DNA of 64,000 bases from SAR202 cluster bacterium (GCA_009392195.1 VFGY01000023.1:34565-98564), one strand, 5' to 3'; positions 26,587 to 35,855 are shown, counted from the first letter of the stretch. Translations and numbers: made by a program. The notes: generated by a model from the sequence alone, not told the origin.

Positions 26587-28779
26587 ATGAGTTTACGAAA
26601 TCGGCGAAAATATGTCCATGTAAAGTATCTATGGGAAGATGTCGTAGCGAATGAACTGTCAGATTTAGAAAAATTGGTTTATCGGTCGAATTGTTTGGGA
26701 AGAGATTTGACTATAACAAACACTGGTGGTGGAAATACATCTTCTAAGTTAGTTGAAATTGATCCTCTTACTAATGAAGAAGAGCATATATTATGGGTTA
26801 AAGGCTCTGGAGGGGATTTACGTACTGTAGATGTCTCTGGGTTTTCTTCATTGTATTTGAATAAATTCCAACAATTGGAAGAAATATATTTACGAAGTGA
26901 GGATAAAGGTCCTAAAACACCAATTGAAGATTATTTAGTAAGTTTATATGGACAAACCACGTTTAATTTGAATCCAAGGGCTACTTCTATAGACACTCCT
27001 TTTCATGCTTTAATCCCATATAAGCATGTTGACCATATGCATCCAATATCGGCTATTACAATAGCTGCTTGCAAAAACGGTCCAGCAGTAACTGAAAGAA
27101 TATACGGTAAACGTGTTTTGTGGACAGATTGGCAAAGACCGGGCTTTGATTTATCTATGATTATGAAAGTAGCTTGTGAAAATAATTCTGAGCTACAGGG
27201 AATTATCATGGGTAAACATGGAATAGTTAATTGGGCAGATGATTCCAAACAATGTTATGAACTAACGCTAGAACTTATAGATATCGCTGCAAATTATATA
27301 AAGAAACACGATAAAGGGATTGATTCATTCGGCGGTTTAAAATATCAAGATCTATCTAAGGCTCGCAAATTGAAAGTTCTATATGAAATCCTACCATGGG
27401 TAAGAGGGTTGATTTCAGAAAATAAACCTTTTGTTGCAACCATAGAAACCAATGAAAATATAATTAATTTTGTAAATAGTTATAAAGGAAAGACATTATC
27501 AGAGATGGGGACTTCTTGTCCTGACCATTTTATAAGGACCAAGGTAAAGCCCCTTTTTGTTGATTGGAATCCTAACACTGAAACACTAGAAGTGTTAAAA
27601 AATAATATTTTGAAAGAAATTGGAGAATATAGACGTTATTACAAAGAATATTATGACAATAATAAAGAAGTTGATTCACCTCCAATGCGAGATCCCAATC
27701 CTACTGTTGTTTTAATTCCTGGTGTGGGAATGTTATCTTTCGGGAAAAACAAAAGCGAATCTAGGGTAACTGCGGAATTTTATAATGGAGCGGTTGAAGT
27801 AATAAAAGGATGCGAATCAATAGATGAATACAGTTCATTACCCCAAAAAGAGGCTTTTGATATTGAATATTGGTCTTTAGAAGATGCGAAGCTCAAAAGA
27901 TTGCCTGCTGAGAAATCTCTAGCAGGTAAAATCATATTGGTTGTAGGAGCAGGAAGTGGTATCGGTAGGAGTACAGCTTTATTAGCTGCCCAAAATGATG
28001 CTCATGTAATATGTGCTGATATAGATGTTAATGCGGCTAAAGCAACATCTGAAGAAATAAATGGTATTCATGGTGAAGGGATAGGCGTCGGTGGGACTGG
28101 TATTTCAAGTTGTAATAAATCAATATATTGTGAAGTTGATGTTCAAAATTTAAAAAGTATCAAAGAAATGTTTAATAGTGCAATATTTGCTTATGGTGGG
28201 ATCGATGATGTAATTGTCACTGCCGGTTATTATCCTACAATTAGTGAAAAAGAGGACAATATTAATTCATGGTCGAAAACCTTCGGAGTAAATGTAGAAG
28301 GTTCATACAATATTGCTGTTCATGCAAAAACAATTTGGGATCTTCAAAACACTAAAGGAAACCTAGTTCTGTTTTCAAGCGCCAACGCAGTAGTTGCTAA
28401 AAACGGTACTCTAGCCTATGACACAAGTAAAACTGCAGTTAATCATTTAATCAGAGAACTTGCAATTGAATTAGCACCAAACGTAAGAGTTAATGGAGTA
28501 GCACCTGCAACAGTAGTAACCAATAGTTCAATGTTTCCAAGAGCTAGGGTCATTTCTTCATTGAAAAAATATTCAATTAAATTTAAAGAGTCGGATAGCA
28601 CGACTAAGTTAAGAGGTAAATTATCAGATTTTTATTCTTCAAGAACCCTTTTGAAGCAATCAATACAGCCTGAGTACCCAGCTACTGTTGCTATAGAGTT
28701 GTTAACAAATAAATTTGCCTCTACTACTGGACAAATTATTTCTGTAGATGGAGGATTAACTGAAGCGTTTCTTCGTTAG
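26587..28779 (+). CDS. Bifunctional rhamnulose-1-phosphate aldolase / short-chain dehydrogenase
   Basis: Fusion of a class II aldolase/adducin domain (about residues 1-430; TNTGGGNTSSKL, HVDHMHP zinc-ligand histidines, GKHGIVNW) and an SDR domain (about 446-730; VVGAGSGIGRS NAD motif, YDTSK catalytic pair, ISVDGG). The architecture is that of RhaEW-type proteins, which split rhamnulose-1-phosphate to DHAP and L-lactaldehyde and oxidise the latter. At 730 residues it is slightly longer than typical. The ATG at 26587 has GGAG seven bases upstream; a GTG three bases earlier is less likely. It is divergent from rhaB, 95 bases apart. Confidence 0.87.
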   Translation: MSLRNRRKYVHVKYLWEDVVANELSDLEKLVYRSNCLGRDLTITNTGGGNTSSKLVEIDPLTNEEEHILWVKGSGGDLRTVDVSGFSSLYLNKFQQLEEIYLRSEDKGPKTPIEDYLVSLYGQTTFNLNPRATSIDTPFHALIPYKHVDHMHPISAITIAACKNGPAVTERIYGKRVLWTDWQRPGFDLSMIMKVACENNSELQGIIMGKHGIVNWADDSKQCYELTLELIDIAANYIKKHDKGIDSFGGLKYQDLSKARKLKVLYEILPWVRGLISENKPFVATIETNENIINFVNSYKGKTLSEMGTSCPDHFIRTKVKPLFVDWNPNTETLEVLKNNILKEIGEYRRYYKEYYDNNKEVDSPPMRDPNPTVVLIPGVGMLSFGKNKSESRVTAEFYNGAVEVIKGCESIDEYSSLPQKEAFDIEYWSLEDAKLKRLPAEKSLAGKIILVVGAGSGIGRSTALLAAQNDAHVICADIDVNAAKATSEEINGIHGEGIGVGGTGISSCNKSIYCEVDVQNLKSIKEMFNSAIFAYGGIDDVIVTAGYYPTISEKEDNINSWSKTFGVNVEGSYNIAVHAKTIWDLQNTKGNLVLFSSANAVVAKNGTLAYDTSKTAVNHLIRELAIELAPNVRVNGVAPATVVTNSSMFPRARVISSLKKYSIKFKESDSTTKLRGKLSDFYSSRTLLKQSIQPEYPATVAIELLTNKFASTTGQIISVDGGLTEAFLR

Positions 28780-28786
28780 TATCTTT

Positions 28787-31045
28787 TTAGTTAACGGGTA
28801 CTTTTTGATGTTTTCTTGTTGGCCACCAATTCCATTCTCCAAGTAGTTTAACTAAAGAAGGTACAATCAATGTTCTAGTAATGAATGTATCCATCAGAAC
28901 ACCTATAGCGACTGCAAAACCTAGTTGGAATAAATCTTGAAGTGGAAGGGACATCAAAGCTGAAAATGTTCCCGCCAAAATTAACCCTGCTGAAGTAATG
29001 ACTCCACCAGTAAGGGCAAGTGTTCTCAATACTGCAATATCAAGAGGAGCTTTTGATGATTCTTCTTTCAATCTTGACATGAGATATATGTTGTAATCTA
29101 CACCCAATGCATTGAGGAAAATAAATAAGAAAAATGCAAGGCCTGGTGTAACAGTATCTTGATTAAATATATTTTTGAAAATGAAAATTGAGAGTCCTAA
29201 TGTAGAGAAATATGTGAAAATTATTGTCATAAGTAAATAAAGCGGTGCAACTAATGATTTCAATAAAATAACGAGTACTATACCGATAGAAATTAATATG
29301 AGTGGTAGTACCAAATAAGTGTCTCTGTCAGCTGCGGTCCTTGTATCATATGCTTCTGCGGTTTCCCCTCCTACGTAGCTGTTCGATACAATCAAAGAAG
29401 AAGTCGTTAGAGATTCGGATAAAGTATTCCTAAGCTTTGGTATAAAATCTAGTGCTTCACTAGAGTAAGGGTTTATGTTCAATATGACTTCATACTTGAC
29501 CAAATTTTGATTGAAAGATATGAACTTTTTCGACCTTTCAGTTATGGGTTGTAGTTCAATAGAATTAGTTTGATAAGCTTCCAAAACTATATGTTTATCT
29601 ATTTTTGAATTGAACCCAAATGGCCTACCAAAATAATATACGTCAGCAACTAATTCATGCTCTAAAATAGTTAAAGCTATCGTATCTAATTCTGAGGCAA
29701 TTTGGGGATTTAAGTGGTTTTGTTGGTTTATGTCAACGTATACATTAGTTGGAGATAGTAAACCAGGAGAAAAACCTTGCCTTAGGAGTTCAAACGATCT
29801 TACCGATTCAGTGTTCTGGGGTAAACTATCTAGTTGGTCAAATGATTTTTCAGATCCAATGATTCCAAATATAAATATTCCCAATACCCCCCCGGTCGTT
29901 AATAATGTGAATATAGGCTTTTTTAGTACAATATTTCCTATTTTTCCATAAATTGTAGTTTGGTCAGGTTGTTTATCTGTATTTGGTTTAGGAGTGAATG
30001 GCCAAAAAGCTTTAGCCCCTAATACTGTAAGGATCGCAGGAACTAAAGTAAGAGAAGCTATCGTCATAATTATGATTGCGATACCAATTACAGGCCCCAT
30101 AGATTGGTAACTTTTTAGGTCAGCAATCAAAAGTATTGCTGAAGCAATAATGATAGTAGCTCCTGCAGAACCAACAGCTCCACCGATTCCTTTCATTGTA
30201 TTCCGCATTGCTTGTATTGAGGAACTAGTTCGTTTCAATTCTTCTTTGAATCTTGATGCTATAAACAGGCAATAGTCTGTGCCTGAACCAAACAAAACTA
30301 CCGTCATAACTCCTCTTGACTGTCCATTGACAACAAGGAAAGAAGTGTTTTCGGAAATAAAAGCTATTATAGAAAGAGACACTTGCATAACTAATCCTAC
30401 GCATAGCAAGGGCACAATCGCCACTATAGGTGATCTATAAATCACAAGTAGAAGAACCAATACTAAAATTATTGTTACAATCAGTAGCAATCCGTCTATT
30501 TGTGAGAAAACACTTATTATGTCCAAATACATACCTGCGGGACCACCAGTCTCTAAATCTAACCTGTCGCTTCTAAATTGTGACACATAATCTCTAATTT
30601 CTTTCACAGATTCTTGGAATTTGTCTTCAGTTGGAGTGCCAGAAACGTTAACTATGATAGTCATAGTAGTTTCATCCGGTGAAATCAACTCATTTCGCGC
30701 TTCAGGGGTTTTGAACAGCGATACTATATTTTGTACCCCTAATCTTTCTTTATTATTTTCTAGCCATGTGTCGATATTTCTCGTTTGTGTATAGTCACTT
30801 GCGGAAAGTCCATTATCATTTCTTATTACAATAATTATTGGTAGCCCGGGTTGAGGAAATTCCTCAATACTTATGTTGAAAGCCTGTGTAGATTCTGCAG
30901 AATTTGGTAGCCAATCTGTAGCCTGGGTTGATTCTTTTAAAGTTGGTGCTGAAGTGATAAGCAAAACGCTGACGACAAGCCATGTTACGACTGTAATCCA
31001 TTTACCATATTTCGATGTTATAGATGTGAATAGATTTGTTAACAA
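28787..31045 (-). CDS. MMPL/RND-family membrane exporter
   Basis: A 752-residue transporter with the two-fold RND layout: a helix, a large extracytoplasmic domain, a helix bundle, repeated once, giving about 12 membrane segments. MMPL hallmarks include VVLFGSGTDYCLFIASRFKEEL and ALGVDYNIYLMSRLKEE, each with the acidic residue of the proton relay. Likely substrates are lipids or hydrophobic compounds. The start is TTG at 31043-31045 with AAGGAG six bases upstream. It is 22 bases downstream of the SRPBCC gene and probably co-transcribed. Confidence 0.88.
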   Translation of the reverse strand: MLTNLFTSITSKYGKWITVVTWLVVSVLLITSAPTLKESTQATDWLPNSAESTQAFNISIEEFPQPGLPIIIVIRNDNGLSASDYTQTRNIDTWLENNKERLGVQNIVSLFKTPEARNELISPDETTMTIIVNVSGTPTEDKFQESVKEIRDYVSQFRSDRLDLETGGPAGMYLDIISVFSQIDGLLLIVTIILVLVLLLVIYRSPIVAIVPLLCVGLVMQVSLSIIAFISENTSFLVVNGQSRGVMTVVLFGSGTDYCLFIASRFKEELKRTSSSIQAMRNTMKGIGGAVGSAGATIIIASAILLIADLKSYQSMGPVIGIAIIIMTIASLTLVPAILTVLGAKAFWPFTPKPNTDKQPDQTTIYGKIGNIVLKKPIFTLLTTGGVLGIFIFGIIGSEKSFDQLDSLPQNTESVRSFELLRQGFSPGLLSPTNVYVDINQQNHLNPQIASELDTIALTILEHELVADVYYFGRPFGFNSKIDKHIVLEAYQTNSIELQPITERSKKFISFNQNLVKYEVILNINPYSSEALDFIPKLRNTLSESLTTSSLIVSNSYVGGETAEAYDTRTAADRDTYLVLPLILISIGIVLVILLKSLVAPLYLLMTIIFTYFSTLGLSIFIFKNIFNQDTVTPGLAFFLFIFLNALGVDYNIYLMSRLKEESSKAPLDIAVLRTLALTGGVITSAGLILAGTFSALMSLPLQDLFQLGFAVAIGVLMDTFITRTLIVPSLVKLLGEWNWWPTRKHQKVPVN

Positions 31046-31067
31046 ATATTACTCCTTGAGTTCTATT

Positions 31068-31571
31068 TCATTGTGGCTTCGCAGTAATGTTCACTGAACC
31101 AAAGTCGGAGTTTTCATTAATCCATGTTTCTCCAAAGTATTCTCCTAACCGCTTCCTTCTATATTTGAAAATCGTTTTCAGATTTGGAGACACAAACAAA
31201 TTGTTTGTCAACGAATCTCCAACAACTTTATAAATTACACGGTCTTTTACTGTACAATTTGTGCCGTTGGACTCAAATATGTGAGTGTGGACCCATTTTG
31301 TATAAGGACCTTTTATTTGTTCATCAACAAAACTTTCAAACGGGGTCCACGAAGTTATAAGAGATTTCCATTTTATCGGAACTCCATATAATTTAATTTT
31401 GTATTCAATTTCGGCACCTACCTGCATTTTTATAGGGAGTTTTGTCAATATATTGAAATTAAGGAAATCAGGTGTAAGAAACTCTAGATTTTCAGCATTG
31501 CTAAAAAAATCGAAAACTTCTTCTATGGGTTTTGATATGGTTTGTTCAGTTTCTAGTAGAAATTCTTTCAT
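31068..31571 (-). CDS. SRPBCC (START-like) domain protein
   Basis: A 167-residue START/SRPBCC fold, a cavity for hydrophobic ligands. Features are the N-terminal strand FLLETEQTISKPIEEVFDFF, then NAENLEFLTPDFLNF, and the long C-terminal helix with FKYRRKRLGEYFG. Relatives are often encoded beside, or fused to, TIGR01777-type epimerases, and here one lies just upstream on the same strand (158-base gap). The ligand is unknown. No SD is seen before the ATG. The upstream gap carries AT-rich, promoter-like sequence (TATAAT on the minus strand around 31655-31660). Confidence 0.82.
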   Translation of the reverse strand: MKEFLLETEQTISKPIEEVFDFFSNAENLEFLTPDFLNFNILTKLPIKMQVGAEIEYKIKLYGVPIKWKSLITSWTPFESFVDEQIKGPYTKWVHTHIFESNGTNCTVKDRVIYKVVGDSLTNNLFVSPNLKTIFKYRRKRLGEYFGETWINENSDFGSVNITAKPQ

Positions 31572-31729
31572 AAATTTTTGATTTAACAGCTATTTGTTAA
31601 GAATATGTTAATATATCCGAATTAATATAAGTACGCCTTCATGTAGTTGTATTATAGTGGACAAACACACCAGCGAGTATAATATATTCTACATATATAT
31701 TTCGTGTAAATCAACAGGATTTTGTTACA

Positions 31730-32662
31730 TCAAAATGAACTAACATCATTAGTGTTTTTTGATTTTTCTATTTCCGATATCAATGCTTCTTTTATTGTGG
31801 AGTATTGAAATTCAAACCCATTACCTGAAAGGATTGCTGGGGAAACATCCTTGCTGCTTAGCAGTTCTATTGACATTTCACCTAATCCAATCTTCAATAA
31901 ATTGCCTGGTATGCTGAACAAATACGGTCTATTGAGAACCTTTGCTAATTCACGTCCAAAATTCTCTTGTGTTACAGATTTAGGAGAAACGATATTGATT
32001 GGTCCAGTTATGGTGTTAGATCTTATATACTCAATTGCTCTAAAAACGTCTTCTATATGTATCCATGACCAAATTTGCTTGCCATGACCAAATTTACTGC
32101 CCAAACCAAATTTAAATGGTAAAAGCATGCGAGGCAGGGCACCCCCTCTTTTAGATATAACAATGCCAATTCTTAGTATAGATGTATTGATTCCAAATGA
32201 TTCTGCTTTAAGTGCTTCGTTTTCCCAATCAAGGCATAATTTTGGCAAGTAGCCAAAACCATTAGAAGAATTTTCATTTTTTATTGTAGGTTCGGTATCG
32301 TTATAAAATCCTATAGCTGATGCTGATTCTAACATTTTTGGAGGAGAACTTAGTCTCGATAATTCCTCGACTAAATATTTTGTCGTTTTAACGCGACTAT
32401 TGTAAATCGCATTTTTATTGGATCTGGTCCACCTAGTTACCAAATTTTTACCCATAAGGTTAATTACTAAGTCGGTGTTGTTTATTGAACTAGGTAACTT
32501 GTCTGATTTGTAATCAAATTTGACTACATCTGTATATCCATTGTCATGACGGAACTTTTCAGGGCGTCTTGTTAATGCGATAACGTGATGCCCTTCCTCA
32601 ATATACCGCTTACTGACATAAGAACCTATTAACCCACTTGCTCCAGATATCAAAACTTTCAT
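31730..32662 (-). CDS. TIGR01777-family NAD(P)-dependent epimerase/dehydratase-like protein (YfcH type)
   Basis: An extended-SDR protein of 310 residues with the Rossmann motif ISGASGLIGSYVSKRY, then ALTRRPEK, LMGKNLVTRW, SASAIGFY and the C-terminal PINIVSPKSVTQ typical of the family. Its biochemical function is undetermined in general. In several bacteria such genes sit in light- or stress-response clusters with SRPBCC proteins and B12-type light regulators, which matches the neighbours here. That contextual statement is from general knowledge and not checked by search. Confidence 0.87.
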   Translation of the reverse strand: MKVLISGASGLIGSYVSKRYIEEGHHVIALTRRPEKFRHDNGYTDVVKFDYKSDKLPSSINNTDLVINLMGKNLVTRWTRSNKNAIYNSRVKTTKYLVEELSRLSSPPKMLESASAIGFYNDTEPTIKNENSSNGFGYLPKLCLDWENEALKAESFGINTSILRIGIVISKRGGALPRMLLPFKFGLGSKFGHGKQIWSWIHIEDVFRAIEYIRSNTITGPINIVSPKSVTQENFGRELAKVLNRPYLFSIPGNLLKIGLGEMSIELLSSKDVSPAILSGNGFEFQYSTIKEALISEIEKSKNTNDVSSF

Positions 32663-32713
32663 ATATAAATCAAATACTTAAAGATTCAATAATTTCTAAG
32701 TTGTATAAATCTA

Positions 32714-32908
32714 TTAAACAGCTTTACGCCTTGGTTTGTTATGGTTGTCTTGATTTTTGCTTTTATCAATCTCTGAATCAGTATCAATATTAACTATTGT
32801 GGAATATTGAACTGCACCGCACTGTAAACAAGTTGTTTCATTTAATTCAGTTTCGCCAGTTCGATACACATCCCCGCCACATCTATAGCAACTTTTCGCT
32901 TTTAACAT
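32714..32908 (-). CDS. Small zinc-ribbon protein
   Basis: A 64-residue protein with two CxxC knuckles, CYRCGGD (residues 6-12) and CLQCGAV (27-33), spaced as in a zinc ribbon, followed by an acidic then basic tail (KSKNQDNHNKPRRKAV). An AAGGA site lies close before the ATG. It is divergent from the B12-XRE regulator and upstream of the TIGR01777 gene. No function can be assigned; a nucleic-acid-binding or protein-contact role is possible. Confidence 0.68.
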   Translation of the reverse strand: MLKAKSCYRCGGDVYRTGETELNETTCLQCGAVQYSTIVNIDTDSEIDKSKNQDNHNKPRRKAV

Positions 32909-32949
32909 TTTCCTTCACCTAATTTATAGTCACAAATAATTATTAGTTA

Positions 32950-33016
32950 TATACTATATAAAACAAACTAATTTATTTGTGTAGTATAATAAACATAATG
33001 GTAGTTTTTACACAAA
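32950..33016. promoter_or_regulatory. Candidate operator/promoter cluster upstream of the B12-XRE regulator
   Basis: Three inverted repeats overlap: TATACTA (32950-32956) / TAGTATA (32982-32988); ACAAA (32963-32967) / TTTGT (32976-32980); and TTTGTGTA (32976-32983) / TACACAAA (33009-33016). A perfect TATAAT (32985-32990) sits inside, with no good -35, suggesting an activated or repressor-controlled promoter. The region lies between the zinc-ribbon gene and the regulator, a natural place for autoregulation. Pattern-based inference. Confidence 0.5.
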
Positions 33017-33046
33017 CGTAGAAACGATATCATAAATCGCTCGATA

Positions 33047-33070
33047 ATTCAAGAAGTAAACTTCATGAAT
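33047..33070 (+). other. Hairpin in the leader of the B12-XRE regulator gene
   Basis: GAAGT (33053-33057) pairs with ACTTC (33060-33064) across two bases, and ATTC/GAAT extend it after a short internal mismatch. It lies about 55 bases before the start codon, within a presumed 130-base leader. It is weak and AT-rich; no riboswitch class is recognised. Confidence 0.3.
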
Positions 33071-33125
33071 CAAAAAGCGACTCCGATAAAAGCATATAAA
33101 TCAACAAAAAAGGACTGATTTATTG

Positions 33126-34004
33126 ATGGATAAAAATAATCTGAATCATGAAATATATCTGGAACTGCTAAGAAATGGAGAAAATGCAGAAATCAATAAT
33201 TTTGTGAATACTTGTATTAAATCCGGGCTGAGTCCATATTACATATATATGGATATAATATTTCCTTCTTTAGTAGAAATTGGAGAACGGTGGGTTAATG
33301 GACAAATGTCGATAGCTGAAGAGCATTTATGTACCGAAATGACAAAATCAGCTATGGAACTGGTTTCCCAAAAGGTAAAATATAAAAATTCCAATGGCTT
33401 AAAAGCTGTAATGGCTTGTGTAGAAGGAGAAACACACTATCTTGGGGTAAAAATGTTTTCCGATTTTCTGATTTGGGATGGTTGGAAGTGCGATTTTCTT
33501 GGTCAAGACAATCCTCCATCAACGATTTCAGAGTGGGTTGAGAAAGTAAATCCTTCTGTAGTTGGCTTAAGTATTTGTATAGGAGATCATTTTGACAACC
33601 TAGTTGATACTATTGATCAGATAAGGACAAAGAATGAAGAAACCGAAATTATAGTTGGAGGGATTTTAAGTGAATCCCATAAAAACAAATTAATTCAAAT
33701 GAATGTTGTAAATGTTTTTGCAAATCCTGTTGAAGCTTTAGATTGGATAAGGTCAACATTTTTGCAAAGAAATCAAAGCTTGGTAGTCGAAGAATATCTT
33801 TTATCAGTAGGAAAACGAATAAAGCAGATAAGAAATGCGGCTGGTATCAATCAACAAGAATTAGCAGATAAAAGTAATCTAGACAGGACATATATAAGTG
33901 CAGTTGAAAATGGGAGACAGAATATTTCGCTTTCTGTTACATTGAGAATAGCTCAGGCTTTAAACACTTCCGTAGAAAAAATTACTAATCAAAGTCAAAT
34001 CTAA
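33126..34004 (+). CDS. B12-binding light-sensor-like regulator with C-terminal XRE helix-turn-helix
   Basis: The N-terminal 75 or so residues form a B12-dependent four-helix-bundle-like domain with W56-x9-E66-H67, the signature of CarH-type AdoCbl photoreceptors. A Rossmann-like B12-binding domain follows with GETHYLG (E102, H104, G107), the CarH-style replacement of DxHxxG, then GLSICIGDHFD and IIVGG. Residues about 226-285 are an XRE-type HTH (GKRIKQIRNAAGINQQELAD, YISAVENGRQN). CarH/LitR proteins carry an N-terminal MerR HTH instead, so both HTH class and order differ. A TTG at 33123 is an alternative start (AAGGA eight bases upstream). Light-dependent control is inferred from the residues; the target genes are unknown. 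Confidence 0.85.
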   Translation: MDKNNLNHEIYLELLRNGENAEINNFVNTCIKSGLSPYYIYMDIIFPSLVEIGERWVNGQMSIAEEHLCTEMTKSAMELVSQKVKYKNSNGLKAVMACVEGETHYLGVKMFSDFLIWDGWKCDFLGQDNPPSTISEWVEKVNPSVVGLSICIGDHFDNLVDTIDQIRTKNEETEIIVGGILSESHKNKLIQMNVVNVFANPVEALDWIRSTFLQRNQSLVVEEYLLSVGKRIKQIRNAAGINQQELADKSNLDRTYISAVENGRQNISLSVTLRIAQALNTSVEKITNQSQI

Positions 34005-34034
34005 ATATGATTAGGATTAATGTAGATTCATTAA

Positions 34035-35729
34035 TCAACTTTTGTCAGATTCAATAGCGTTTTGTCTTCCTAAACCAACATCAACTTTCGTTAACAATAA
34101 AGTTCCAGCAACGATAAAAAGCAATATTATTAAAATTGCCATCCTCGTATCTAGAAAGCCTGCTATTAATGCATATATTAATGGACCTATAAATGAAGAA
34201 GCTCTACCAACAAAGCCAAAAAAACCGAAAAACTCTCCGCTTTTACTATCGGGTATGATAAAAGCAAAAAGACTTCTTGCTAAAGCTTGACTACCACCCA
34301 TTACAAATCCACCAAATACTCCTAGTAATAAGAATTGGTATCCTGCATCAATGTTTAATGGTGCCCATATAATTTTTCTAATTGCTTTTGGCCACCAATC
34401 GATCATTCCACTATTAAGTGCAGAAGGGTGAAATTCTCCAACAGCAGATTTGCCATCCAAAGGACCACCAATAACTTCAGCGCTATATTGGGATCTTTCA
34501 TTGTTGAGTGAATTATTTATATCGGACAATAATCTTGTTACTTCCCGTTCTTTAAATACGGTGGTTTCGTCCACGTTGCCATATTTCTTGAACCATGCTT
34601 TGTTTTCATTATTTTCGGATATAGATGGGAATGTTTCAAAAATATATTTTCCAGTTTCATCTATATGTATTTCGTAGTCATAATTTTCTGTAGTTTCTGG
34701 AGGTAAAGGTGCAATTGAAATCGCGAACAAAACGGCCGCGACCCAGCCTATTAATGAGATTGATAATGCTTGTTTAGTACCTGTTCTATTAGATATTTTG
34801 GCAAAAATAGTAGCTCCAGGTGCCGCAACAAATTGAATCAATAAAATTGTACTCATAACAAAAATCATTGATATTCTAAGTGTATCTGCCGCGAATGCTC
34901 CCGCAACAGTTAGGACTGTTTGAATACCATCATTAAACAAAAGATATGCTATCAGGTAAATTCCAACTACTTTGTAATGTTTTATATCCTTAACCGTATT
35001 GGACAATCCAATAAAAGCATCTTTTAGAGTTGCTCCAAACGTTGATTTATCTCTATTGGTGTTTGTAAGTTTCGGCTCAGGTACCGTTGTAAATGTAAAT
35101 ATTGACCACCCAAACCACCATAGACCAACTGAGGCTATTGCCAATCTAGTAACCAGATCTGAGTGATCTGTATCTTGAAACATCATTATCACTACAAGAT
35201 GTATAGCTAGAAGTAGGCCCCCTCCAACATAACCAAACATGAATCCTCTGCTACTTACATCATCTAATAATTCAGCTGGTGCTAATGTATTAAGCAGAGA
35301 ATTGTAAAACACATTTGCACCGGCAAATCCTATGTTAGCTATAATGAAAAATCCTAGTGCGTAGGCCCATGGAGCTGATGTATAAGCAGAAAAGAAAATT
35401 AAAGCAGTAAATATAGCTCCACCCAAAGTATAAATGAAAAGTAACGCCTTTTTTATTGCCGTCCTATCCGCAATTACACCTAAAACAGGTGACGTAATTG
35501 CTACTAAAAGTGTAGAAAATCCTATTGCTAAACTCCACATTGAGCTGGCTGTAAAATTAAATGATAGTACTGAAGTACTGTTGCCGAGTGCATCCTGAAA
35601 CAATATAACGAAATAAACTGGTAGTATTGCGGTTGATATGCTTGTTGCGAAACCTGAATTTGCCCAGTCATACATATACCAGCCAAACAACGATTTTCTG
35701 TTTTGTGGAGTTAAGTCTGATATTTTCAT
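34035..35729 (-). CDS. MFS transporter, UMF1/Atg22-like, with large hydrophilic insertion
   Basis: A major-facilitator protein starting KSLFGWYMYDWANSGFATS, the hallmark of the UMF1/Atg22-like family. ADRTAIKK is the loop 2-3 motif. About 12 membrane helices are expected over 564 residues. Residues about 343-455 are hydrophilic (acidic, with EVTRLLSDI and GGPLDGKS) and interrupt the second half, far beyond normal loops. TAGGAG lies six bases before the ATG. It converges on the B12-XRE regulator and diverges from cofG. The substrate is unknown; amino-acid or lipid-related efflux is known for relatives. Confidence 0.83.
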   Translation of the reverse strand: MKISDLTPQNRKSLFGWYMYDWANSGFATSISTAILPVYFVILFQDALGNSTSVLSFNFTASSMWSLAIGFSTLLVAITSPVLGVIADRTAIKKALLFIYTLGGAIFTALIFFSAYTSAPWAYALGFFIIANIGFAGANVFYNSLLNTLAPAELLDDVSSRGFMFGYVGGGLLLAIHLVVIMMFQDTDHSDLVTRLAIASVGLWWFGWSIFTFTTVPEPKLTNTNRDKSTFGATLKDAFIGLSNTVKDIKHYKVVGIYLIAYLLFNDGIQTVLTVAGAFAADTLRISMIFVMSTILLIQFVAAPGATIFAKISNRTGTKQALSISLIGWVAAVLFAISIAPLPPETTENYDYEIHIDETGKYIFETFPSISENNENKAWFKKYGNVDETTVFKEREVTRLLSDINNSLNNERSQYSAEVIGGPLDGKSAVGEFHPSALNSGMIDWWPKAIRKIIWAPLNIDAGYQFLLLGVFGGFVMGGSQALARSLFAFIIPDSKSGEFFGFFGFVGRASSFIGPLIYALIAGFLDTRMAILIILLFIVAGTLLLTKVDVGLGRQNAIESDKS

Positions 35730-35855
35730 ATAAAACTCCTAAAAGCGATGTGCGCATTATCGAATTATGGCGAACAATTTACAAGATTAGAGATATCTGA
35801 ATGTTATAAAATAACTGTAGAATCAATTATATTGTAATTGTTTTAATTTTATAAC

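Noticed and set aside
32909..33122. A cobalamin riboswitch upstream of the B12-XRE regulator
   Set aside because: The leader has only one weak hairpin and no B12-box-like conserved sequence, and the gene is a B12 sensor rather than a B12 transport or synthesis gene.
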